Below the pieces are notes generated by a model, which was given only the letters and a program-made list of their open reading frames with translations, ran no database searches and was not told the DNA's origin. This document shows positions 49,384-61,000 of a DNA stretch of 64,000 nt, piece after piece (position 1 is the first letter of the stretch; the number at the start of each line of letters is the position of its first letter). This stretch comes from Flectonema sp. DT1601 (Eukaryota > Euglenozoa > Diplonemea > Diplonemida > Diplonemidae). The translations under genes were made by a program, and so were the position numbers. The stretch lies in NCBI GenBank assembly GCA_964019425.1, contig OZ025797.1, positions 1,085,777 to 1,149,776 of the forward strand, read 5' to 3'.

Positions 49384-50279
49384 CGCCATTTAAGTGTTTT
49401 ATCAATATTTAGTATTTTCATCATTATCAATCATCTCCTGGTTGGGTAACTGCACATCACTTTCGGTGTTGTCGCAGTGTCTCATCCAACACTCCTGTCT
49501 CCTTCTTCTCCTTTAAATTTCTCTTGAGGGCAGGCCTTCGGGCTGTTCAAGTGGTCTTTGACCACCGCTCTAGTTATATGCTCGATTCTTTGTTTTCCTT
49601 ATCGATGGTAGGAATGGTAACCGAATTAGCTTCATGTGTCCAATTTCAAGGACGCGTGACCATTTATTTTTTTTCCGTTGCCGCTCTTCTTACGTCCTCA
49701 GGCGGAGCCTACCTATGTTTCCCGTGTTTTCCAATTGTCAGACTTAAATCAAAAGAAAGTATAAAAGAAAGACAAAACAAAGAAGTGAAAAGAACAAAAA
49801 CAAAGTGTTTGGTAGCACAGACGAGTGTAACCAAAAAAAGAAAAGTTTTTTTTATTTATTTTTTTTTTTTTTTTTTTTTGAGGGAGGTGAGAGGCAAGTA
49901 TGGCAGGAGAGCAAACCCTCGGAACCAGCGATCCTTATGTTACATGAGTGTGCGCTAAAAAGATAAACTGCAACACAAGTTTTGGGCCGGTTTTCTAGGT
50001 CCTACCATATCTGTCGCCGAAGCGAAGAAAAGAAAAAGGAAAAAAAAAAACAATATTTGTGGTTGTGTTTGCGCTGATGGTTGCACTCCCACTTCCAGCG
50101 TGTTTTTTCTTTCTTCTTACATTTACATACAGTTTACATACAACTCTGTCTTCCTTTTCACTCTTCTTTTTTTTTTTTTTTTCATTTTTCTTTTAACATG
50201 TTTGCTTCTTTACATTTTTTACAAGTTCACTTCTTTACATTTAATTTTTTCCGTTCATTCACTTTCCGTTTCATGCTTC
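49384..50279. other. 3' flanks of two facing retroelements
   Basis: 49384-49840 is mixed sequence, probably the 3' UTR of the plus-strand fragment. 49846-49879 is a T-rich run, that is a poly(A) run on the minus strand, and may mark the 3' end of the giant minus-strand retroelement. 49880-50279 would then be its 3' UTR. A 25-bp segment near 49886-49910 resembles one inside the 585-bp insertion (28399-28424). Confidence 0.5.
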
Positions 50280-52020
50280 TCACATGGCATCGTTTTTCGA
50301 TCGCGATCCCCGTGATTTCCTTTTCCTCTTCTCTTTCCCACGCCGCGATCTCTCCAACAATCCGCAGCATTCAGCGTAGTCACACTTCACGCACATGACT
50401 ACCCGCGTTCCCTTCGCGATCCGCTCTCCACACCTATCACACCATCCCTTCGTCGGGTGTTTCACCGGATTCTTGATCGCTGCTTGCGGTATCTCCTTTC
50501 CGCACCCACACATCCCTACTGGGGGGCGGTCTTCTTGTGTCGGTGGGGAGCAGATCGAGCTCGAGTCTGACGTCATCTTGTCTGAGTCATGGTCCATGGT
50601 AGGCTCCGTGGTGGTTTCAGGCACAATATTTTTCTCGTGTGTGCTTGTTACCGCCTGTGAGACTTCCTTACCGTTCTCCTCCTTCCACTTTAACAATCTC
50701 CTCCCGACTTTTTCCTCACCTCTCACCCATCGGTAGGCCTCTTCGCTGGCTTCGGGGGGCAGGCGCTCCAGCCTCAGCGTTGATCCAAGTCGATGCGCCA
50801 TTCTCTGCGAGACCTCGATGTATCGTCGGTGTGACTCTACTGAGTGCTCGAGTGAGCCGTACGCCACTATTTCCTTCACTGCGTCTCCGTAACTTAGCAG
50901 CTGCGCCATCCCGATCCCTAACGCCTTACCCTCGCGGTTCGGCGAGCATTCCTTGAGGGGGAATCTCCACATGTGGATCACTTCACCGCCACTTACAACA
51001 CACGTTCTCGTCTCCCTCTGTGTTGCTGCGTAGAACAGTTCATAGATGGGCTTTTCAGAGTGCCATTCTATGAGCTCGATCTTCGCCCTCTTCTTCGAAT
51101 CTCTAAAAGCCGCTTCCGGTTCCGACTGTCCTCGCACTCCCTCCTCAGGCTCATGGATCGCACTTGGGCGCCATCCTATTCGGGGCTCACGTCCATGGTG
51201 GGGATCTGCCGATCCTTCCTTCGGCTCCTCGACTGGTTCCGCTGGCTTCGGTTTCTGTTCTACCTCTGTTTCGCCTGTCATCACTTGGCACACCCACTGG
51301 TAAGCTGTGTGCTTTACTTCGACAGGTAGGTCCGCCAGCCTCAACACTAGTCCTCGTGCCCTTACCACGCTACTTATCGCCCCGAATTTCTCCCACCGTT
51401 CTCTCGTCCACTGTTCCAAGGGTGCGTATGCTTGCACTTCCACGGGTCCCTCCAGGAGGCCCTTCCCTGTGACCCATTCCAGTGCCAATTCTAGTGCGGC
51501 CAGCATGGGGTCTTTTTCCTCTCCTGTGGTCTCATGCCACTTCTTCATCACTGGTCCTCCGCCACTCCGCACCAGGCACGCCCTTCCGGTTTTGCCTAAG
51601 AAAAGGTACACAGCTGGATGTGGTGGTGTTGGCTGCGTTAACCCTTTCGTGGCTCTGTGCTCTTCGACGTACTCCCGTGCTCTCCTGTCCGTGCAAAGCT
51701 TCTTCACCTTCCCACCTGGACAGCGTAGCACTTGCAGTGAGGCTTCACTCCATGTGCTGTACGTTCCTGGACGCCGTCCACACGGGACCGCGTACCGCCG
51801 ATTTCTGCGTGGGCCTTTTACTGGCTTGTCTGCTGTCTTATACTCTGGGTCAGTGCTTCTCAGGAAAGCCTCCGCCTCCTCTCCATTATTGAAGCCCTGA
51901 TAAACAGCGCAAGAGAGTCCCTTCGTCTGTTTCTCGGCCTCTGCCCAGCTATTCACGATGGTAGTGCGTCCCCTTCCCTTCGAGATAGCATAGAGCTTGA
52001 ACTTGCTCTCCATTCGCGTC
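50280..52020 (-). other. Hybrid-binding modules, RNase H-like regions and C-terminal zinc cluster
   Basis: FKLYAISKGRG...W.EAE..TKG...AVYQGF...EEAEAFL is a good RNase H1 N-terminal (hybrid-binding) module; RRYAVPCGRRPGTYSTWSEA is a second, weaker one. Two regions follow that look like RNase H folds (AVYLFLGKTGRACLV ... LAALELALEWV ... and PIYELFYAATQ ... GKALGIGMAQLL ...) but lack the acidic catalytic residues. The last about 60 residues have MCGCGKEI, CDRCG and CVKCDYAECC, resembling a ZZ-type zinc site, and a Lys/Arg-rich tail. Confidence 0.6.
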
Positions 52021-55000
52021 GCCGGTTGACTCCTCTGGCCTTTCGTTGTGTGTGCTCGTATTGTGACACGCGTGGCGTTCTTCTTCTCGCACCGACCTAG
52101 TGTCTTCACCGTCCTTAGCAGGTTCGGTGGGTTTTGGGTCCGTGTTGATTGTGGTACTTCACACTGTGTCCGTGACTTTTGCGTTCCAGGCCGTATGAGC
52201 ATTTCACTGTTCACTTGCCTATAATCCCTTCCTTCCATTCCGTGCTGCTCTGGGGGCGTTACCCTGACCACCTGTGGAGCTAGTCGTGGCATCATCGGAA
52301 CTTCATTTGCGCAGAACATCTCCTTTGTAGCTTGTCTTCGCAGGAATAGCACGTAAGGGACAGACGACAGCACCTCTCGCCAGCTTGTTGCTCGCTCCAC
52401 CTCATCGTCCTGGTACCTCCAGCCGCCCGGTGATAGGGTGAAAGACGTGTAGTGACCCGATCCCAGACACCCCTGATGGACCACCACAGCGGACACCCTA
52501 TAGTCGGCCTGTATCTTGCTGTTCCGCATCGACACTTGTTCTCCCAGCGCCATTTTCGTGGCATTCTCGTTCACAATGCATACGATCATCGTTTCCGGCG
52601 CCTCCATCAAGATCCTGCGCTCCTGCAAAGACCCCGTACCGCACAGTCCGCACACGTAGTCCTGTGGTATCGTCGTCGACTCCAGTGCCGACTGTAGGTC
52701 CCATCCCCGCAGTATCAGGCCGCAGTCCAGCTCGATTGATTGGCTCCCTCCGCCACAGCATATGCACGTGCGTTCTACTGCCACCATGCATGTGAAAGCG
52801 TTTGCTAAGAGGTCGCCTGGTCTTGCTCTTTCCTGCAGGTCCGACACTATGTGTAGTAGGGCTCCGTGGGCGTCCTGTTGTCCTCTTCCCATCCATTCTC
52901 TTGTGATCCTCGTTATCTCTCCTTGCGACCCACCTCCCTGCACCAGTGCTAGTGCGCACACTGTGCACCTCGTCCCGCATACGTGAGGGGTGTTCCGTGC
53001 CCGCTGGAAATCCACATGCGACCCCTTCAGTAGTGCCTGCAAGGTGGCGTTCAGGTAACACGAGTCTCCGAGGTTCGTCAGGCCCTCCATCCAGGTGGTC
53101 CGCGTCTGGATATTCGTCCCACCCCCTTGGCTCTGCGGTTCGGTGACGTCCGGGCCTCTGCTACCAAGACACGGGGCCGCTGGCGCTACCCGCGTGCAGA
53201 AAAGGTTTGATTCCGGTTCACAGTCCTCCATGAGTATATCACCCCCTTCATCCATTCCATACGCTAGCGGCTCGCTCGTTTCGGCAATCTCCCCTGTAAC
53301 TTCCTCCATTAGTTCCTGGGAGTTCGCCCCTTCCTGGCTCTCATAGTTCTCCATCTGTACATCAGCTTCTCCGTCTGTTCCACGCGCTGTCGGTTCGTCA
53401 TATCCCTCGCGGTCTTCCTCCCGAGCGTTTGCTTCCTGTGGTACCAGTGGCTCCCTCTTTTGTTGGGCCTCCTCTGGGTCTTGCTCTCCTTCCCACGGTG
53501 CTGTCTCCCACGTGGTCGGTCCTGTTGCGTAAAAGCCCAGTTTTAGACCTTGCTCCCTAGACGTCTTAGGTTCTGTCGGCTCCCTTCTGCTCTTCTGTGG
53601 GGCTGCTCCTTCTGAAACCAATCCATTCGCTTGCGTCTGTGCGCCCTCTGTCGGTTTCACAAGTGCATGCGGTTCTCCCTGCTCGGGATCACGCAACGGC
53701 TGCGTAGGCGTCCGCACGTCCTGGCTTGGTGTTGAAATAGACACCGGTGGTGAAAGGTTCCTCGCCGGCAGGTTCGACTCTTCTTTTACCGCAGGCGGCG
53801 CCTCCGGTTCTTTCGACCGCTCGGCTACTTTCACCGGGACCTGTAGCAAATCCTGTCCTGTTTCTTGTAGTTTTAATACGGACTGCTGGGGAGCCGGCGG
53901 TGCCTGTCGTCTATCCTGGTCCTCCGGTTGCTTTGACAGCGTCAATGGCACCGCACTCAGTCCCTGTGGCATCCGCTCGACATTTTCGTGGGGTTTCACA
54001 GGCGGCGGTTCCGATAGCGACAGGGATGTGTCCGAGTAATTCCCTCCTGCGTGCGATCCTGTCCCCGCCGACGGTTCGGTGACGTCTTTCGTCTGGTCGC
54101 TCCCGTCCATTCGCATTGGTTCCGTTGTTGAGCCTTCTGCCCGCTCTGGACTCCGCGCCTCAGACTTGAGCAGCTGGGGCGGCGGCGGCGCCTGTTGCCC
54201 ACCGTCCCCTTCGGAGCGGTTAGTTTGTACTGGTGGCGCTTCCTTCGTCTCCTGCGTCAGCTTCGCAATGTCTCCGTTTGATGCTGGCTCCAAAGTCTCG
54301 ACATTTCCGTGGGGTTTCACAGGCGGCGGTTCCGATAGCGACAGGGATGTGTCCGAGTAATTCCCTCCTGCGTGCAATCCTATCCCCGCCGACGGTTCGG
54401 TGACGTCTTTAGTCTGGTCGCTCCCGTCCATTCGCATTGGTTCCGTTGTTGAGCCTTCTGCCCGCTCTGGACTCCGCGCCTCAGACTTGAGCAGCTGGGG
54501 CGGCGGCAGCGCCTGCTGCCCACCGTCCCCTTTGGAGCGGTTAGTTTGTACTGGTGGCTCTTCCTTCGTCTCTTGCGTCAGTTTCGCAATGTCTCCGTTT
54601 GATGCTGGCTCCAAAGGTTTCGGCTCCGACGGGGATGGTGGTTGCTCTGCCCTCGGCTTTTCCACATGCAGAACTGGCTCTTCCCTCCTTTCTACCACCG
54701 CCTCCTTCGCTACTTGTGTTTTTTGGTCAAAGTACCGCCGCCTCGCTCGTCCCGATTTATCGTCCATTGGGCGTGGCTTCAGTGCTCGGCTTGTCCGCAT
54801 GCGGTGGTCTATGGAGAGGAGCTTCTCACTTAACAGACCCTCCGTTCCTTCGATTCTCGTATACACCCAATAAAGCGGCCCCGTGCCTGGTCCTTCTTTG
54901 CTCCGCACCCGTTCGTCGCTCACACATGCCCATCGGTTCCTCGGCGTTCTTACCATTGTCATTGCATGTCTCCCATTGCCACATACACTCCCCGTTAAAA

Positions 55001-58000
55001 CATAACTGCGTGGCCCGCTTTCAGTCTCTACCTGAAAGGCGGCCCTCGTCGTCTGTTCCACTCTCTCCTTCGCGAACAGGATCGGCGGCATCTCGGCGAA
55101 TCTCCACTGCACAGTGCAGTCTCTGTTTGGCGATCTACACCTCTCGCAGATCGTTGGACTCTTCGTCTCTTCTTCGAGCGGCCCTCCTAAGAGGATGATC
55201 TTTGCTGTCTCCGGCTTGGTCTTTGGGTCCAAGACCATGAAACTCAGCTGCACCTCCTGCCTCACAAACCCACATACACACCTGTGTGTCGCTTTCAATC
55301 TGGATTCGAACAGGCTCCTCAGAGTCCCCCCCCACACCGCGCATTCCTTCAGTGCCAGGTTATTTAGGATCTGTTTAAGGAAAGCCAATGGCGAACCTCC
55401 TGCCAAAGAATACCTTGTTATCTCCTTCCTGACCGTGTCCGCCGTGAAGTCCTGGATCGTGACTCGTGTCTCCTCCATTAACCCGTCCAGTCTTGGGTGG
55501 TCTTCTTTAGACATCTTCCACAGTACACAGGCGAGACATCCCCCTACGCACGTTTTATCCGCCGTTTCTTTCTCTCTCATCAACCCTATTAGTGGTGTGG
55601 CCCATATTAGGCTGCAGACTGTTGCTGCGGCGTAGCACGTCCCTCTCGTGTTCTCAAATCCCCTCACATCCGATGTGGCCCACTTGTCATCTTGTTTTCC
55701 CGACGCCTCGTAGGACAATAACGGCCGCTTCGTGATGTCTAGGTCCGCCATATCTCGCTCTAGCTGGGCCATCACATCTCTGCCATGTCCTTTGAACCTT
55801 GGAACACTTCCTGGCTTGCCTTCCGAAACTACCAGCTTCACCACCGGGGCGCCCGGCAACCGTCCTGTCTCTTTCGTCGTGGGTCCCGGTCCCTCAGCTC
55901 GTGAAGGCTCCGTGATTGCGTTCCCTCGGTCCGGAGTTGGTCCCTCCGCCGGCGTCCTCCCTCCGACTCCAGATTCCTCAGTTGACGGTTCCTCCGTTCG
56001 TGCCTCCCCCGGCTCCCCTGCCCCTCCGTGAGTCTGCTCCAGTTCCTTCGGCTCCTGCAGGGTGGACCTCGTCCCGCTTTCCGGGGCTTGCACCTCCCTC
56101 TGGTTGCCTGCCTTCTGTGTGCTATCTCTTGCAGCTTGGCCAATCTCCGGCGCAGCGTCCGGTCCGGTAGTCCTTCCCACACTCCGGTCGGCCTCCGACA
56201 GTAACCGCCCCGATTCGTCTGGCCCCTCCCCGATGCTCCCCATCTTGTCGACCAGGTCTTGTATCTCGTCTTCCCACTCATCCTCCTTGAATATCGGGGG
56301 TAGATCCGTACTGATAGGTGCTCCGTCGCCCCCCATCAGCAACTCCCCCCTATCTTCGACCGCTCTCGCCCAGCTATACGCTAGCGTTGTTGATATCTCT
56401 TTCGACAGTGCCCTCCACGCCTCTGCCGGTCTCCGTGTCCTCAGAGAAATCGCCTTGATGAAGGCCGCAGCTGCCTCATTCATGGCCCCGTCGCGCGTGA
56501 AGACTAGAGGAACGAAAGCTATTCCCTTCGAGCTACACTCCTCCCCGTATTTCTTCACCTTTTCCCTCTCCTTCGCCTGGATGACCCGCCTCGCATCCAA
56601 GTGCGATCCCCGGGACAGACTTGTCTGCGAGCATACCTCGATGACCGTCACGTCGTACGCCGCCGGTCTTCCTGTCCAGTTTCGTGTCGTTCCCGGCACT
56701 GCCTCGCTTACCAGGATGTCGGCCGGTTTCCTCCCTCCATCTAGGATTCGTTGCGGCTCCATTTCCACGGACATCCCCGTCACCCTTGCCTGCTTCGCCA
56801 GGAAATCCCTGACTAGGTTATGGCGTATGGTTGGCGTTGCCCCCCGGTTACACATCCCTGCGTGCACCCCCCGAGGGTCTAGCTTAGCGTTGCACCTCTT
56901 GCATAGCTGTCCCGCCTGTAAGACCTCCAGCCCTAAATGCGCCCTGATCGCGGTCCGGAAAATTTGTGACGGCATCACGGTTCCCGTGTCGCTTGCCTCC
57001 GCCAACCACGCACTCGCCCTCGGCATGGACACCGCTCTGAAGTGTGCAAGTCTTTCTCGGTCTCCGCTCCCCTTCAGGTCGTTGACCATCTTCGTTTTCA
57101 GCGAGGCGTCGATCTTCATTGACAGCTCTCTCTGTCGCACTACCTTATCGAGGTCCAGGTCGCACTCCTCCGAGGTCTCCAGCGTCAGCGCTTTACACAC
57201 CCCACTCCACTCCTCAGGGTCGACTTGGTATTGGGCGTCCAGCTCCACGCACAGTTTCCTCGTCGCAGTGGCCGACGCTGCTCTGCCCGCCGCCGCGTGT
57301 CTCCCACAGTTTCGCAGGCCCACCCCCCCTTCCCGCAAAGGTAGCTCCGCCTGTAAGTGCGCCCGCTCATCCATATCCCCACCCACGAGACCCCGCAACA
57401 CGCTTCTCACTACCGCATCGAAATCTGCCAGACCTGATCGCTGGTCCTCCAGGTACATTGACCTCATCAAGTATACCATCTTCCCATACGAATGGCAGTA
57501 TCGTAGCTGGGTCAGCGCTACGTGCCGATCCGGTAGCATCGTCAGTGACTCGCTTACTTTCTTCAGCTTCGTCACGTACTGCAGCAGGTATTCCTTGCAG
57601 TAGCTCCCACTCCCTACCGGTAGCTTGAGAATGGTGAAGTTTCCCTCGGACTCTTGTTTCACCTTCTCCAAGCCCCCCTTCGGTTCCAGGCCCACCCGCA
57701 GAGGTACGAATACGCACTTCGCCTCCTTTACCTTTAGCCCCAGGCTTGATGCCTTTTGAACCAGGTAGTCGTACGCCTTCGCTAGTTCGTCTACGCCTCC
57801 CATCAACACTCCATCGTCTAAGAACCAGAGGCTTCCATCCAGTCCCATCTTCTTGAGTCCCTCCAGTAGGCTTTTTATCCCGAGTGAGAAAAGGAGAGGC
57901 CCCGCCGGATCCCCCTGTTGGGCCCCCTCCCTCGACGGAATCGTGGTATCCTCAAAAAAGAGGCTCGTCGGTCTCTCGTAACACCACGATGCCAAAGGCA

Positions 58001-61000
58001 ACAGTTCCGGCAGCGTGGACGCCAGCTCACGCAGGAACACCGCCCTCGAGACACAGTTAAAAGCGTTCTCAAAATCAATGGTCAGGATTGCCTTGTTGGC
58101 CCCCCTGTTCCTCCTCGCGTAGTCCCGTACTATTGCGTACACCGCCTCCACCCCACTGGGTACCGCCACCCCCAGCTGTCCTCCTGGCTTTAAGAGGTTT
58201 GGTATCTTGGGCCTTATTTTTGCTAGCACTATCTTCCACGCCCACCTCCGCAGTGATTCCCCTACTGCTATTGGTCTATACCCGGTCGGCTCTTTCTTCA
58301 GCGCGATCAGGCGAGCTCCTGCCAACACCGGTGCCGCCTCATAAGGTACTTTCCCTCTTACCAGTAGCTCTAATGTAGTGCAGAGCGTTGGCATCAACCC
58401 TCGCAGTCCCGTGTCGCACGCTTGCTTCAGGAGCTCCACGCTTAATCCCGACGGTCCGGCCCCCGTGTCCTTCGGGAATGTCTTCAGCGATGCTAGTGCT
58501 TCCTCCGGCGACACTACTGTGTTCCCCGTTCTCACCCCCTCCAGGTCTATCTTCTCGTGCATGGGACTCGGGTGGATGGTCTGCATCGCCGCCAGGACTT
58601 CCGGCGCGTTCGGCGCTAGCCCGCTCGACACCAGGCATTTATTAGCCTGCGCGTACCTCCCTCTCCTGCTCAGGGCGCAGCACCGCTCATACCGTTCTCC
58701 CTGTGTCGTTTCCTTCTCCCGTCGTCTTTTGTTCCTCTTTGCCCTCGTGCTCCACATCGCTACATACTCTCCCCTCAGCCATCCTTCCAGCCTGCTCGTC
58801 AGCCTCTCCCTATGCGTCTCTGTCCCCTTCTCATCCTTCCGCACCGCCGGCGTTCCCAGGCATGCTTTCGGGAGCATCAATAGCAGCTTCCATGCCCGCG
58901 GGTCATTCCGCTGTGCTATCCGTTGCAATGTTGCCATGAGAGCTCTCGCCCACAACATCGTCAGCCTCTCGTCCAACTTTTTTGGCACCACTACCTGTGC
59001 CGCCCCTATCTCCTCCCACGACGGCAGCTCTCCAAGCTCTTTTTCGTCTGGCCACGGGGCGTTCTGAACCTCTTCCTCCCCCCCATCTAGCGCCATGGCT
59101 TCTCTACATCTCGGGTGGACCCCGGTGCTGCTTCCCGTCAGACACCCACACATCGTGCATGGTCGCACCCCCATCGCCTGCTGCTCCGCCTCCGTGAGAG
59201 GGCGATCTGACAGGAGGTGCTCCTTGTTCAAGTGGCCTAATAGTCCTCCCCAGTTCTTATATCCCTCAAATCGCTGGGCGCGTGATCGCGAGCATTCTCC
59301 CCTGGGGCAGTAGTAAGGCCCAGACCCCCTCAGTCCCGCGCTTGGTCCCGTCCCCAGGCCTATCCTCACCGCAGCCTCTTCAGCCGTTTGTTCGGAGAGC
59401 TTCAGCACATACACCGCCTCGGCTCTCTCCTCCACCCGATTGAGCATTTCGGCGTCCGCTTGGAGCACTGCCTCGTAGTGTTCTTTATCCAGCACTATCC
59501 ACAGCGGGATGTCCTCAGTCCTTCTCAGGGGCAGCATCTTTAGGAGTCTCCCCGCCTCCCACACTATGATCACTACTCCCATCTGGTCCGCCGCAACCTG
59601 CAGCGCTACGTTGTCCCCCCATCCCTTGTTCTCCAGTCGTACAGCGTAGTCCTCCTTGGCCAGTCCGTTGACGAACCATTGGTCCGTCCTCTCTTCACCT
59701 CTCATGTATTCCGCGAGTCTCTTCCGCAGCACCCTCGCACCCACTCGCCGATTCCATTCTCCCTTCGCCAGTAGGATTGCTCGGAACATACAGTCCCCAT
59801 CCCCCTTAGTCTTGGTTACACTGACTCTCGGGAACTCCCTCTGTAGCTCTATGGACGTGCTTGGCGTTGCTTCCCCCTCCACCTCTCTGGAGCTGCTCAA
59901 CTTCCTACACCTTGGGTGCATACTGGCCGTCCCCTTCATTGCTCGTCCGCAGTGTCCGCACGCCTTCATGCCGCAGTCAGCCCACTGGTCCTGTCCCAAT
60001 TGACCTTTATGCTTCCCATCTATGTGTGCCAGCAGGCCATTCTCCGTCCCAGACCACTCACACACTGGGCAGCTCGCACCCCCACCTCTCATCTCGTGGG
60101 GTTGCTGCTTGCAACTGCTTCTCGGCTTTGACGTCGACTGTTCATCTTCCGGCGCTCTCTCTTCCTTTGTTCGTCCCCCACTTTTCGTTTTCCGGGCCTT
60201 TTCCCGCTTCTTCTCTTGTTTCTTGTGCCATCGCGCTGGTGGACTCAGTCTCCACCTGTCGCTCGCCCGGTTTGGCCCCCTCACCTGTTGCGTGATTTCT
60301 TCCTGATACCTCTCGGTCTCATTCGTTCCCGCGCAACCCACTAGCTTTGGCTGGGGGAATAACCATATCGTGGGCTCCAGTTTTTGACATGCTAAAGACG
60401 GTAATATTCCTGTTGCCATATGTGTCCCTAGACCCGGCATATCCCTGAGTATCTCTAATTCCAACATGGCCCGCCACCTCTTTGTATACTCCTGTTCGTG
60501 TGCCATTGTCGTGTTCATCCCAGGCCCCCGCGTTGATGCCGTCTCCCTCCCTGCCCCTAGTGTGCGGTTTGTCTTCGACTGGCTGTGCCCCCTCCTCGTG
60601 TACGACACGAGCGTGGGTTCTCTAGGCCCCGTCTCCGCACACCTCCTCGGGGCTGCCCCTTCGCCAAACACATTGTGTCTACTCCTCGAGTACGGCACCA
60701 ACGCGAGTGCTCCAGGCCCAGCCTCCGCACAGCCCACCGGAGCCGCCCCTTCGCCAATCACGTTGTGTCCACTCCCCGAGTACGACACTGTGAGTGCTCC
60801 AGGCCCAGCCTCCGCACAGCTCCCCGGAGCTGTCCCTTCGCCAAACACCTTGTGTCTACTCCCCGAGTACAACACCGTGAATGCTCCGGGCCCAGCCTCC
60901 GCATAGCTCACCGGAGCTGTCCCTTCGCCAAACACGTCGTGTCTACCCCCCGAGTACAACACCGTGAGTGCTCCAGGCCCAGCCTCCGCACAGCTCCCCG

